Assembly: GCF_030145185.1 (NCBI RefSeq)
Contig: NZ_JAQYWB010000001.1
Coordinates: forward strand, 62,001-126,000
DNA from: Desulfoluna sp.
GTDB lineage: Bacteria; Desulfobacterota; Desulfobacteria; Desulfobacterales; Desulfolunaceae
Direction of reading: 5' to 3'
Length of the DNA stretch: 64,000 nt
Shown piece by piece: positions 9,251-18,462 of the stretch. A program made the position numbers and the translations under genes. The notes under the pieces were generated by a model. The model searched no databases. It was not told the DNA's origin and saw nothing but the letters and a program-made list of their open reading frames with translations. The first letter of the stretch is position 1, and each line of letters starts with the position of its first letter.

Positions 9251-9543
9251 TGTGCAACATCCTTTCCATGAAATTTCACGACAATTTCATCTTTGGCCAC
9301 CATACCCAGCTCCTTGCGTGCAATATATTCCAAATACGCCGGATCGTTTTTCAATCGCCGAATCTCTTCCCCCAGCTGACGATTTTCCTGGGCAATGGTC
9401 ACATTCATTGCCTGCCGATCCACAAGCTCTTTTTGCCTCTCTTTGAGGTCCAGAAACCCCCATCGCATAAACACCAATGGCACCAGCAACAAAATCAGCA
9501 CCAGGGCAAAGCCCCCACAGACGATCTTAACTCTCCCTTCCAC
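9247..9543 (-). CDS. ftsB: FtsB/DivIC-type septum formation initiator
   Basis: 98 residues. One N-terminal transmembrane helix (about 8-28) is followed by a coiled coil (about 32-68) and the family's hallmark YLEYIARKELGMV near the end. FtsB/DivIC is a bitopic division protein that bridges FtsL and FtsQ and activates septal peptidoglycan synthesis. It starts with GTG at 9543 behind AGAAGGGGG, within the last codons of murJ (17-base overlap). Pairing with murJ fits a cell-wall role. The symbol is by family; FtsB and DivIC cannot be told apart from sequence alone. Confidence 0.88.
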   Translation of the reverse strand: MEGRVKIVCGGFALVLILLLVPLVFMRWGFLDLKERQKELVDRQAMNVTIAQENRQLGEEIRRLKNDPAYLEYIARKELGMVAKDEIVVKFHGKDVAQ

Positions 9544-11119
9544 CGTGCCCCCTTCTCCGATTGACGATCCGTTGAACAGCTGAAAGTTCAGGGCTCTTCA
9601 CCATCCAGGCGACCCCCCCGTAACTCACCACCCCCGCCATCACACCAAAGGCCGTGGAAATTGCCGCCGTCATGAAGGTATACCCCCCATCAGGCATCAA
9701 AAAAACAAGGCCCTGCCACACGATCCCTCCCATCACAAGCGAGGCAGCACCACTCTTTCCCACAGAAACAAAAATGAGTTTATAGTTTAAATGAACCATT
9801 CCCCGTTTGACCAGCAGAAACAATAGAAGAAGGAAATTGGCGATAGAGGAAAGGGAGACTGCCAGGGCCAAGCCCCGATGCGCCATGGGTCCCATGAGCA
9901 AAAAGCTTAAAACAACATTAAGCAAAATAGCCACCACGGCAACCTGAACCGGCGTTCGGGTATCTTTAAAGGCATAATAAAGAGGGACGGTCACCCGCAC
10001 GCAGGAGATCGCCCACAGCCCCACCGCATAAAATAAAAGGGCATCGGCCGTCAGAGAAACCGCCGCGGAATCAAAGGCCCCACGCCCGAACAGGAGGGCC
10101 ACTAAAGGCTCCCTCAGCACCACCAGCCCCACCATGGCGGGAAGGGTGATAAACAGAGTAAATCGCAATCCAAAGCTGAAGGTTTCCGCCACACCGTCCA
10201 GGTCCCCTGCGGCCATCTGCCGTGAGAGCGACGGGAGAACAGCCGTTCCGATGGAGATGGCAAAAATACCCAGGGGAAACTGCACCAGGCGATCCGCATA
10301 ATAGAGCCCGGTAATGCTCCCCGTATCGAGAAGCGAGGCGAGCATGGTGCCGATGAACATATTCACCTGGTACACCGCCGCGCCGAAAACCGCCGGGAGC
10401 ATCAGACGTCCAACGGTCGCAAGGGCCGGATGCCAGAGAGGACCGGGTTTAAAAAAATAAAAGCCCCGACGCCACAAGGCTGGAATCTGCATGCCCAGCT
10501 GCAGCACCCCTCCCAGGAGCACCCCCCAAGCGAGGATGGTCACCCGTATCGTCCCATCGGAGGTAATCATCCCCCCCACCACCAACGAAGCGATCATCGC
10601 AATATTCAGGGCCACCGGCGCCAGCGCAGGTGCAGCAAAATGGCCGAGCACATTCAAGATCCCCATGCAGAGAGCCACAAGACAAATAAAAAACACATAG
10701 GGAAACATGATCCGCGTCAGATGCACGGTCAGCTCATACTGCCAGGGATCCCCCTTGAACCCTGTGGCAATGGCTGAGACAATCCCAGGGGACGCCAAAA
10801 CCCCTGCCACGGCCACCAGCGCCAAAATTAAAGAGAGAAGGCGCAAGGCAGCCCCCGCCATCCGAAAGGCCTCTGCCTGGCCATCACGGCCCAAGGTTTC
10901 CGTAAACACGGGGACAAAAGAGATACTTAAGGAGCCCTCGGCGAAGAGGCGCCTCAACATATTGGGAATGCGAAATGCGGCGATAAACGCATCCGCAAGG
11001 GGCCCGGCACCAAAATAATAAGCCGTCACCATGTCTCTCACGTAACCGAAGATCCGGCTGAGCAGCGTGGCGCTGCCCACAATACCCGCAGCACGGGTAA
11101 CATTTCCTTTTTCCGACAT
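9527..11119 (-). CDS. murJ: Lipid II flippase MurJ
   Basis: 530 residues with about fourteen hydrophobic helices in the MOP-exporter fold. The N-terminus SATLLSRIFGYVRDM and FRIPNMLRRLFAEGSLS are the MurJ signature, carrying the conserved Arg residues of the central cavity. MurJ flips undecaprenyl-linked lipid II across the inner membrane for peptidoglycan assembly. First gene of the overlapping murJ-ftsB-TPR-rhodanese-MauE operon; its last codons overlap ftsB. Confidence 0.95.
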   Translation of the reverse strand: MSEKGNVTRAAGIVGSATLLSRIFGYVRDMVTAYYFGAGPLADAFIAAFRIPNMLRRLFAEGSLSISFVPVFTETLGRDGQAEAFRMAGAALRLLSLILALVAVAGVLASPGIVSAIATGFKGDPWQYELTVHLTRIMFPYVFFICLVALCMGILNVLGHFAAPALAPVALNIAMIASLVVGGMITSDGTIRVTILAWGVLLGGVLQLGMQIPALWRRGFYFFKPGPLWHPALATVGRLMLPAVFGAAVYQVNMFIGTMLASLLDTGSITGLYYADRLVQFPLGIFAISIGTAVLPSLSRQMAAGDLDGVAETFSFGLRFTLFITLPAMVGLVVLREPLVALLFGRGAFDSAAVSLTADALLFYAVGLWAISCVRVTVPLYYAFKDTRTPVQVAVVAILLNVVLSFLLMGPMAHRGLALAVSLSSIANFLLLLFLLVKRGMVHLNYKLIFVSVGKSGAASLVMGGIVWQGLVFLMPDGGYTFMTAAISTAFGVMAGVVSYGGVAWMVKSPELSAVQRIVNRRRGHGGRES

Positions 11120-11681
11120 AAATTCCGATCCGGCTTTAAATAATTAAGGACAGTTCCATACAGAGTCGCTATGCCTCCATGGCCTTGCTTATCCTTTAGT
11201 CTAACGCCCTTCCAATGGCAACCCCTTTGAAGCCCTGCGCAGGCCGCGCCACACCCCCTTTCGAAGACGCAGGGAGATTCCGGCCGGCGGCACCCCCTTT
11301 ACATCACGCATCATCGACTTTTTCCCTTGACACCAACCATCAAACACTATAATTTTACCAAGTTAAATTATTGTTGGTTCCATAACCCATGGACAGGAAA
11401 GGACATTCCTCCCTTTCCCCCATGAGAACGATGGAGATGATCAGGTCTTTGGAGTCGTTTTTGCGACGCGCTCTCCAAAAAAATGCCTGAATTGTCGTTA
11501 AAACCGTTAGAATATACAATTCATTTACGGGTGGACTCTTTTTTCCACCGGCACGTTTACCGCCGGAAACACGGCTCTTAATCTGAGGGTTGTCCAATCA
11601 GGGGGTAAGCACGCGGCTTGCCGGAACAAAAAAGATATTTCCCCGTTAAAAAAAATTTCGATGTTAAAAGGAGTTAAGTCC
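11120..11681 (+). other. rpsT upstream region with a long leader
   Basis: No convincing gene. An 80-codon open stretch on the minus strand (11355-11597) has no family resemblance and was not called. From the promoter at 11327 to the rpsT start is about 320 bases. It contains GGTGGA/TCCACC arms at about 11530-11549 and further CCGG-bounded arms. The murJ promoter must lie near the left end. Confidence 0.45.
11327..11353 (+). promoter_or_regulatory. Sigma-70-type promoter candidate upstream of rpsT
   Basis: TTGACA at 11327-11332 and TATAAT at 11348-11353 match both consensus hexamers exactly, with a short 15-base spacer. It is the best promoter-like sequence upstream of rpsT and would give a leader of about 320 bases. 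Confidence 0.5.
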
Positions 11682-11945
11682 TTGGCTAATCACAAATCGG
11701 CAAAAAAAAGAGCAATCCAGAACGAAAAAAAACGTATCAGCAACACGGCTGTAAAAACCCGCATGAAGAACGCCGTTAAAGCTGTGCGTTCCGCTGAAGC
11801 CGAAAAGGCTGAAAATATGGTGGATGTTCTTACTACAGCAACATCTGTGATCGATATCGCCGCCAAGAAAGGCGTCATTCACAGCAACACAGCCGCACGC
11901 AAAATTTCTCGTCTGACAAAACTCGTCAACGCAGTCCAAGCTTAA
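11682..11945 (+). CDS. rpsT: 30S ribosomal protein S20
   Basis: 87 residues, Lys/Ala-rich, helical, starting MANHKSAKKRA as S20 does, and ending with the conserved SNTAARKISRLTKLVN region. S20 is an early-binding 16S rRNA protein of the small subunit. The start is the TTG at 11682, with AAAAGGAG eight bases upstream; the in-frame ATG at 11661 would lie upstream of that Shine-Dalgarno. E. coli rpsT also begins with UUG, and there the weak start is part of S20 autoregulation, so the same control is plausible here. It is followed by a strong bidirectional terminator. Confidence 0.97.
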   Translation: MANHKSAKKRAIQNEKKRISNTAVKTRMKNAVKAVRSAEAEKAENMVDVLTTATSVIDIAAKKGVIHSNTAARKISRLTKLVNAVQA

Positions 11946-12044
11946 TTAACTGATTGTGGCCGTATCGGCACGTGTCGCACCGTAAGCGATTCCACCCGAT
12001 CCCGGCCCATCGCAGTTCCTTGCGATTCAGTTTTGTCTTACAAT

Positions 12045-12091
12045 AAAAAGGCCCTCCGGTAGCACTCGCGAGATACCGGAAGGCCTTTTTT
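12045..12091. terminator. Bidirectional terminator between rpsT and lptE
   Basis: An A run, then GGCC/TCCGGTA pairing with TACCGGA/GGCC, then a T run of six. The A-rich 5' flank makes it work on both strands, serving rpsT (plus) and lptE (minus). Confidence 0.9.
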
Positions 12092-12136
12092 GCGTTCTGC
12101 TTTTCTTCCCTATGTCACAGGGCACCTGAAGGCCGC

Positions 12137-12655
12137 CTAAAACCTCTGGGTTAATCCCGCCCAGATGTTCTCCGCAAGATCATCAGCCGCCAGCTCCAGA
12201 GCCGCGCTGCGAGCCGCCGTGGAATCCATACCCGGCGTCACGCTGTAGGTCTCGGTTCCCGTCACCGACGTCCCCCTCCAGATTACCGCCCCCTCATCAC
12301 CAGCCAATCGGAACGACGCCGTAATGGTCACCCGCTCCTCAATCCCATCACCGTCACTGTTTCTGGTGATGGTCGATGCAGAGACCGACAAAATTTCACC
12401 GTCAAGCACACCCGCATCGCCCGTACACCCCACCGCAGCATCCGACCCCGCGGCAATGGCCTCGGACACGACCGAACTCGCTACCCTGGGCGCAAGGCGC
12501 ACATCCGAGGACCGGTTCCCTGGAACCGCCACACAAAGGCGACTCACCCCGTCCGGCAGGGAACCGCTCCCTGCAAAATGGTATCCGCAACCCGAAACAG
12601 TCGCCGTCACCAGCACCGCAGAGACAAATGCTCTCCATGCAAACAGCCTTCTCAT
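12137..12655 (-). CDS. lptE: LPS-assembly lipoprotein LptE-like
   Basis: 172 residues from the ATG at 12655, chosen because GAGGTG lies 8 bases upstream. A signal peptide ends in the lipobox VSGC (Cys23), followed directly by GYHFAGSGSLPDGV, the typical LptE start. The rest is a small alpha/beta domain, with RVTITASFRL as a strand. LptE is an outer-membrane lipoprotein that plugs the LptD barrel for lipopolysaccharide insertion. It follows leuS on the same strand, an arrangement seen in many proteobacteria (leuS-lptE). Sequence similarity in this family is low, so the call rests on motif, length and neighbour. Confidence 0.85.
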   Translation of the reverse strand: MRRLFAWRAFVSAVLVTATVSGCGYHFAGSGSLPDGVSRLCVAVPGNRSSDVRLAPRVASSVVSEAIAAGSDAAVGCTGDAGVLDGEILSVSASTITRNSDGDGIEERVTITASFRLAGDEGAVIWRGTSVTGTETYSVTPGMDSTAARSAALELAADDLAENIWAGLTQRF

Positions 12656-12712
12656 GGACACACCTCGTTGGGTCGGGCCGCCCCCCTGACACGAAGGGCA
12701 GCCACCCATGAA

Positions 12713-15301
12713 TTAAACCACAATATTAACCAGTTTTCCGGGCACCACGATCACCTTACGGATCTCTTTACCCTCGATAAACTTCTGAACAGCCTCATCA
12801 GCCAGGGCCATCGCCTGCACCTCATCTTTCGAGAGACCGACCGATACCTGAAACTTACTCCGAAGCTTACCGTTCACCTGAACCACAATGAGCACCTCAT
12901 CTGAGACAAGGGCATCCTCACGATACTCAGGCCAGGGCTGATCCATCAGGAGTCCCCTGCCCGACAGTTTTTCCCACAACTCTTCGGTGAAATGCGGCGC
13001 CACAGGATTAAGAAGGAGAAGCACCGTTTCAGCGGCCCGCTTCATCACTGAGTCCTCCAAAGAGGCCTCACCGTCTATGGCATACATGCTGTTAACCAAC
13101 TCCATCACAGCACTGATGGCCGTGTTGAAATGAAATTTCCCCTCGACATCATCCGTCACCTTTTTAATGGTGGCGTTAATTTTGGTGTAGAGTTCGCGAC
13201 TCTTCCCTTTGAGATCTCCGGACGGTCCCGCGTAGGCGTCAACACCGGCAAAGCGATCGCGGTTGTTTGAGATAATCCGCCAGACCCGACCGATAAACTT
13301 AAAGCACCCTTCCACGCCCTCATCGTTCCACTCCAGATCTTTTTCCGGAGGCGCCGCAAAAAGACAGAACAGGCGGGTGGTATCCGCACCGTACCGGCCC
13401 AGCAGAATATTCGGATCAATGACGTTTTTCTTGGATTTGGACATCTTGATCACCCGCCCGACGTCCACCGAGGAGCCGCACAGCTTGCAGGTCACCGCGC
13501 CGTCATTCGATTTTTCCGTGTCGGCAGGCAAGACCCATTTGTGATTGGGGCACGAAAGCGTCTCTTTGGTCACCATCCCCTGGGTAAGAAGCCGGGAAAA
13601 GGGCTCTGAAAAGTCAACAAGACCCATATCACGCATCACGCGGGTGAAGTAACGGGAATAAAGGAGGTGCAGGATGGCATGTTCCACCCCGCCGATGTAC
13701 TGATCAACGGGCATCCAATAAGCCACCCTCTCCTTGTCCACCATCCCTTCGGTGTAATCGGGGCAGCAGTAGCGTGCATAGTACCAGGACGACTCCACAA
13801 AGGTGTCCATGGTGTCGGTATCACGACGCGCCTCGGTGTTTCCGCACTTGGGACAGGTGGTCCTTTTAAAATAATCAAGGGTGCCCAGGGGAGACCCGCC
13901 GGACTCAAGAAGCTGGGCATCTTCCGGCAGTACAATCGGAAGATCCTCTTCAGGAACCGGAACAGCCCCACATGTATCACAGTGAATCATGGGGATGGGT
14001 GTCCCCCAATAGCGCTGACGGGAAACCCCCCAGTCTCTCAACCGGAAGGAGATCGTCTTTTTCCCAATGCTCCGATCCTCCAGAAAGTCGGTGATCGCCT
14101 CTTTGGCGGCCACGTTTTCCATCCCGTCAAAGCTGCCAGAGCTTACCATCACGCCGGCGCCTGTGTACGCCTCTGCCATGGTGGCGCCATCCAGGGTCTC
14201 CCCCTCGGGGCAGACCACGACCTTCACGTCCAGCCCATACTTACGGGCAAAATCAAAGTCCCGCTGATCATGGGGAGGCACAGACATTACGGCACCGGTG
14301 CCGTATTCCATCAAGGCAAAGTTGGCGGCATAGATGGGCATACGGCAGCCCGTCAGGGGGTTCAGGCAATACGCCCCGATAAAAGCCCCTTCCTTTTCAT
14401 AGTTCTCGATCGCCTTGCTGGAGCGTTCCTGCTTCAAAATCCGCTCCAGGAATTCAGAAACAGCCCCCTCCTGCTCGGTCCCCTTTGACAAGGAGGCAAC
14501 CATGGGATGTTCCGGAGCCAGACACATAAAGGTGGCGCCGAACAGAGTGTCGGGACGCGTGGTAAAGACAGAAAGGGGCTCATCGCACCCCTCCACCTCA
14601 AAGGTCACCTCGGAGCCTACGCTCTTGCCGATCCAGTTCTTCTGCATGGTGGTGACACTGTCGGGCCACCCGCCCAGCTGGTCGCAATGCACGAGAAGAT
14701 CTTCGGCGTAATCGGTGATCCGGAAGAACCACTGCCAGAGCTTCTTCTGCTGAACAGCCTCTCCGCATCGCCAGCAGCAATCGTTTTCAACCTGCTCGTT
14801 GGCCAGAACCGTGTGGCAGGACTCACACCAGTTGACATACGATTCCTTGCGGTAGGCCATCCCCTTTTCTACCATTTTTAAAAAGAGCCACTGCTCCCAT
14901 CGGTAATATTCAGGGGTGCAGGTGGCGATCTCTCGATCCCAGTCGTAACTCAACCCGATCCGCTTGAGCTGGCTTCGCATGGTGTCGATGTTGGCATAGG
15001 TCCACGCCGCGGGGTGGGTATTGTTTTCAATGGCGGCGTTCTCAGCGGGCATGCCAAAGGCATCCCATCCCATGGGGTGCAGCACATTGAAGCCTCGCAT
15101 TTTTTTATACCGGGCGACCACATCGCCGATGGTATAGTTGCGAACATGGCCCATATGAATATTGCCCGACGGGTATGGAAACATCTCCAGCAGGTAATAT
15201 TTCTCTTTTTCGGGGTCTTCGACCACCCGAAACGAGCCCTCATCGGCCCATCTCTGCTGCCACTTGGACTCTATCGAGTCCGGGAGATACTTATCTTCCA
15301 T
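12713..15301 (-). CDS. leuS: Leucyl-tRNA synthetase
   Basis: 862 residues, normal length for bacterial LeuRS. The class I signatures are present: PSGNIHMGH (HIGH region) near residue 45 and KMSKSKKN near residue 610. A CP1 editing domain is visible ([24 protein letters not shown]). Zinc-ribbon-like Cys pairs occur in CESCHTV and CPKCGNTE. It charges tRNA-Leu and edits mischarged tRNA. ATG at 15301 with GGAGG about 10 bases upstream. The stop is 57 bases from the lptE start. Confidence 0.97.
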   Translation of the reverse strand: MEDKYLPDSIESKWQQRWADEGSFRVVEDPEKEKYYLLEMFPYPSGNIHMGHVRNYTIGDVVARYKKMRGFNVLHPMGWDAFGMPAENAAIENNTHPAAWTYANIDTMRSQLKRIGLSYDWDREIATCTPEYYRWEQWLFLKMVEKGMAYRKESYVNWCESCHTVLANEQVENDCCWRCGEAVQQKKLWQWFFRITDYAEDLLVHCDQLGGWPDSVTTMQKNWIGKSVGSEVTFEVEGCDEPLSVFTTRPDTLFGATFMCLAPEHPMVASLSKGTEQEGAVSEFLERILKQERSSKAIENYEKEGAFIGAYCLNPLTGCRMPIYAANFALMEYGTGAVMSVPPHDQRDFDFARKYGLDVKVVVCPEGETLDGATMAEAYTGAGVMVSSGSFDGMENVAAKEAITDFLEDRSIGKKTISFRLRDWGVSRQRYWGTPIPMIHCDTCGAVPVPEEDLPIVLPEDAQLLESGGSPLGTLDYFKRTTCPKCGNTEARRDTDTMDTFVESSWYYARYCCPDYTEGMVDKERVAYWMPVDQYIGGVEHAILHLLYSRYFTRVMRDMGLVDFSEPFSRLLTQGMVTKETLSCPNHKWVLPADTEKSNDGAVTCKLCGSSVDVGRVIKMSKSKKNVIDPNILLGRYGADTTRLFCLFAAPPEKDLEWNDEGVEGCFKFIGRVWRIISNNRDRFAGVDAYAGPSGDLKGKSRELYTKINATIKKVTDDVEGKFHFNTAISAVMELVNSMYAIDGEASLEDSVMKRAAETVLLLLNPVAPHFTEELWEKLSGRGLLMDQPWPEYREDALVSDEVLIVVQVNGKLRSKFQVSVGLSKDEVQAMALADEAVQKFIEGKEIRKVIVVPGKLVNIVV

Positions 15302-16182
15302 TATATTTTAAACCTCCAGTGCGTATGATATTGCATATGGATTCAGAATCGTAGACACAAAGACCCTGACAAACGCGAATACGTCAAACAAATTTAAATG
15401 CCATAATCATAGATAAATGGCAAGCAAAAGGCCCGCCACACAGCCGACTCAAAGATCTTGAAACCCGAAAAGCCAAAGATTGACGCCCCCGCAGGAGGCG
15501 AGGATTAATATTGACTTGCCTCTGACAATCCCCTATTTAATGAGAACAAATGTAAACGCTGCATATGGGATTGAGTTTATCGGGACACACTGAAATATTT
15601 ATTTTCATACGTTGCCCCAACCTTATGCAGTAAACGACGGCTGTGAAAAGAACACTGGATTTCGAAACGGTCGAAGTCCCTTTTGCAAGACGGTTTTCAT
15701 TGAAAAAAATCGTCTCCATCAATTTCGCGTCTTTTCACAAAATCATGATGCCACCGTCTTGAGTAAATACCCGGCCCATGGGTTCGTTAAGCGACAACGC
15801 TCCCATACTACCCGCGACAAAGCAGGGGGGATCGGGGACTGCTGCGCTGGCCATCATACAAATCACAACAACCGGATCAGATACATCCACCGGAGAATCA
15901 ACTGCCCACCGTTTCGTTTTCGGTTTTTTCCGACCATGGAACCCACCCAAGTCATCGGTGTTGCAGCTCCGGCATGATGTTGCTACCCGCGACAGACCCA
16001 TCCCCGCCCGTTCCACCACCAGACGCAATGGAGGAAACACAGGATGGAGGCTGTCAGCTGCTTCAAGGGCCCCCTATGCTTGGCATATTTGCTGCGCAAC
16101 CCATATTCCCATCGCAGAGCCCTGCCGGGTATCGCTCCATCTTACGATCCACCCACACGTTCGCCAAGGACAACACACCACT
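15302..16182 (+). other. Long region upstream of the RNase E/G gene (probable 5' leader)
   Basis: 880 bases between divergent leuS and the RNase gene with no supported protein. Open stretches, including a 135-codon in-frame extension of the RNase, show no family-like sequence. Inverted repeats such as AGACG/CGTCT at about 15687-15715 are present. If transcription starts near 15546, the leader is about 640 bases. Confidence 0.5.
15511..15539 (+). promoter_or_regulatory. Promoter candidate for the RNase E/G gene
   Basis: TTGACT at 15511-15516, 17-base spacer, TATTTA at 15534-15539: five of six matches in the -35, fewer in the -10. It points toward the RNase gene. Confidence 0.35.
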
Positions 16183-17643
16183 ATGACAAGTAAAATTCTC
16201 ATTAACTCGGTGGATCCGGAAGAATGCCGGATCGCCAAAGTCACCAATTCACGCCTTGAAGAATTTCACCTGGAGACCACCTCCCGCGAGAGCATCCAGG
16301 GTAACATCTACAAAGCGGTCGTTACACGTGTTGAACCCAGCCTTCAGGCCGTTTTCGTTGATTTCGGAAGTGAAAAAAACGGATTTCTCCAAAAACAGGA
16401 AATTCACAACTCCTATTTCCAGCAAACCGGAGAGCACGAAAAAAACCTCACACGCCTTATCAAACGTGGCCAGGAACTCATTGTACAGGTCTCCAAGAAC
16501 CCCATCATGAACAAAGGGGCCATGCTCACCACCTTTATCTCCATGCCGGGCCGCCATGCGGTTCTCATGCCCGGCAGCAGCAACCGAGGGGTTTCTCGTC
16601 AGATTGAAGACGAAAAAGAGCGCACCCGTCTCAAAGATATCATCGCGAAATTAAAACTGGCCGACGGCTACGGCCTGATTGTCCGCACCGCCGGAGAAAA
16701 CTGCAACAAAACCATGATCTCCAAGGACGTTACCTACCTCACCAAGGTGTGGAAAGACCTGAACAAGCAGGCCGTAAACACCCCGGGCCCTGCCCTCCTT
16801 TTTAAAGAGAAAAATCTGGCGGTCCGAGCCATCCGGGATTACCTCACCGACGACGTCTCTGAAATTCTGGTGGACAACCCGGACGCGTTTCAGGAGATCA
16901 AGGAGTTTATCCGTCTCATCGCGCCCAAGCACGTGAAGCTGACCAAACTCTACACCGGCGACAAGCCCATCTTCACCAAGCATCAGCTGGAAAACCAGAT
17001 CTCCTCCATCTTTGAAAGCCGCGTCACCCTGAACTCCGGCGGATCTATCGTCATTGATCAGACCGAAGCCCTCGTGGCCATTGACGTCAACTCCGGCAAA
17101 GGCACCCAGAAAAAGAACATTGAGCAAACCGCGCTCATGACCAACCTGGAAGCCGCCGAAGAGGCTGCCCGCCAGCTTCGACTGCGCGACCTGGGCGGCC
17201 TTATCGTCATCGACTTCATCGATATGAAGGAGCCGAAAAACAGAAGCGCCGTAGAGACAACCCTCAAAGATAACTTGAAATCCGATAAAGCGCGCACCAA
17301 AGTCGGCCGCATCTCACGTTTCGGACTTCTGGAGATGTCCCGCCAGAGGATTCGGCCTTCCATTGAATTTGGAAGCATGGTGCCCTGTCGCCACTGCAAG
17401 GGCAAAGGGATGATTCTCTCCACAGAAAACGTCGCCCTTGCCTTTTTGCGAAAACTCAGCCTTGAAACCCTGAAAGACGGTATTACAACAGCCAATGGCC
17501 ACGTCCCCCTTGATGTGGCGGTCTACCTGCTCAATAAAAAACGTGCAGAAATACTCGACATTGAGATCAAGCGCAGCATTTCCATCACCATTGAGGGTGA
17601 CTCCTCACTGGTCCACGGAGAGAGCCGAATTGTCTGTGAGTAA
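16183..17643 (+). CDS. rng: Ribonuclease E/G family endoribonuclease
   Basis: 486 residues from the ATG at 16183 (AAGGA 12 bases upstream), almost the length of E. coli RNase G (489). An S1-like domain is inserted near residues 35-125 (NIYKAVVTRVEPSLQAVFVDFG, KNGFLQ). The catalytic DNase-I-like region has AIDVNSGK and VIDFIDM with the metal-binding Asp residues, and CRHCKGKG is the zinc-link Cys pair that joins dimers. It cleaves single-stranded AU-rich RNA in mRNA decay and rRNA maturation. There is no long C-terminal scaffold, so it is RNase-G-like. The first residues MTSKILINSVDPEECRIA match family N-termini, which argues against an upstream start. Confidence 0.93.
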   Translation: MTSKILINSVDPEECRIAKVTNSRLEEFHLETTSRESIQGNIYKAVVTRVEPSLQAVFVDFGSEKNGFLQKQEIHNSYFQQTGEHEKNLTRLIKRGQELIVQVSKNPIMNKGAMLTTFISMPGRHAVLMPGSSNRGVSRQIEDEKERTRLKDIIAKLKLADGYGLIVRTAGENCNKTMISKDVTYLTKVWKDLNKQAVNTPGPALLFKEKNLAVRAIRDYLTDDVSEILVDNPDAFQEIKEFIRLIAPKHVKLTKLYTGDKPIFTKHQLENQISSIFESRVTLNSGGSIVIDQTEALVAIDVNSGKGTQKKNIEQTALMTNLEAAEEAARQLRLRDLGGLIVIDFIDMKEPKNRSAVETTLKDNLKSDKARTKVGRISRFGLLEMSRQRIRPSIEFGSMVPCRHCKGKGMILSTENVALAFLRKLSLETLKDGITTANGHVPLDVAVYLLNKKRAEILDIEIKRSISITIEGDSSLVHGESRIVCE

Positions 17644-17842
17644 GGCCTTGCGGAAGCGAGGTTAGAAGGCCCATTTATGTTGACACCCAAGGCTCTTTTA
17701 CTGTATCTGTTGAGCAGTTTGCGTCACTCTGGGCAAACAATGAATCAGGCAGTACATTCAGACGAATAAAACACCCATCCCTTTCCTTGTCACGAAAGGG
17801 ATGGATACAAAGAAAAACAGACACATGTAATCACGTGCACTG

Positions 17843-17863
17843 CCTGTGCAACGCACAGGCATG
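17843..17863 (+). repeat. Hairpin TGCCTGTGC-AAC-GCACAGGCA in the yajC leader
   Basis: A perfect 9-bp stem with an AAC loop, 60 bases before the yajC start. The core GTGCAACGCAC recurs at 6836 before darP, and TGCAACGCA recurs at about 41029 upstream of the DEAD-box gene. Confidence 0.5.
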
Positions 17864-17923
17864 CAGGGGCTTTACAAAAAAGCCCTCATACCCAACCCCT
17901 TTGATCCATATAAAAGGAGTATC

Positions 17924-18232
17924 ATGTTGATCAGCACCGCATACGCCATGGGAACCCAAGGTGGCGCAGCAGGCCAGCAGGGTGGTTTCACCGCCTTTGT
18001 TCCTCTCATTTTGATGTTTGTCATTTTTTATTTTCTCCTGATCCGTCCCCAGCAAAAAAAAGCGAAGGCGCACCAGGCGATGATCAGCGCCATAAAAAAG
18101 GGCGACAAAGTGGTCACCTCCGGTGGGATCCATGGCGTCATCGTCAAAGTAGATGATGCCACGGTTACCCTTGAAATTGCCGAAAAGGTGAACATCAAGG
18201 TGATCAGAGCCAACATCACCGTCAAAATCTAA
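17924..18232 (+). CDS. yajC: Preprotein translocase accessory subunit YajC
   Basis: 102 residues from the ATG at 17924, chosen because AAAAGGAG lies just upstream; an in-frame ATG at 17846 lacks one. A Gly/Gln-rich start leads to one membrane helix (FVPLILMFVIFYFLLIRPQ) and the RPQQKKAKAH motif that defines YajC, then a small beta domain (GDKVVTSGGIHG). YajC associates with SecDF and SecYEG in the inner membrane. secD follows, separated by an intrinsic terminator. Confidence 0.96.
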   Translation: MLISTAYAMGTQGGAAGQQGGFTAFVPLILMFVIFYFLLIRPQQKKAKAHQAMISAIKKGDKVVTSGGIHGVIVKVDDATVTLEIAEKVNIKVIRANITVKI

Positions 18233-18274
18233 TCCAGTCTTCGGCGTGGATCTGATTTTTCCCCATAGCGAATA

Positions 18275-18313
18275 AAAAGCACATAAGGTGCCACGTGCGT
18301 CTTGTGTGCTTTT
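18275..18313 (+). terminator. Terminator between yajC and secD
   Basis: AAAAGCACATAAG at 18275-18287 pairs with CTTGTGTGCTTTT at 18301-18313 (13 bp, one G-U), followed by a T-rich stretch. It would uncouple yajC from secDF or act as partial readthrough control. Confidence 0.7.
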
Positions 18314-18462
18314 ATATTCTTCTTTCGTACGAACAGCTTTTACCAGAGTGAGCACCCGGGGAACAGTGAGTTCTGCGTCACTAACCGCTTCAAGACCCTA
18401 TTCTGGCCTTGAGCATGTTCCCACGCACTCACCAACACCCACCGGGCTGAGAGGAAGCACCA

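Noticed and set aside
11355..11597. 80-codon open frame opposite the rpsT leader
   Set aside because: No recognisable family, no Shine-Dalgarno worth noting, and it overlaps the best promoter and leader for rpsT on the other strand.
15735..16040. 101-codon open frame on the minus strand in the RNase leader
   Set aside because: No family-like sequence and no ribosome-binding site; it is best explained as chance.
15778..16182. In-frame 135-codon extension of the RNase E/G gene
   Set aside because: The extension reads like translated non-coding DNA (low complexity, no domain). The ATG at 16183 gives a standard-length RNase with a family-like N-terminus.
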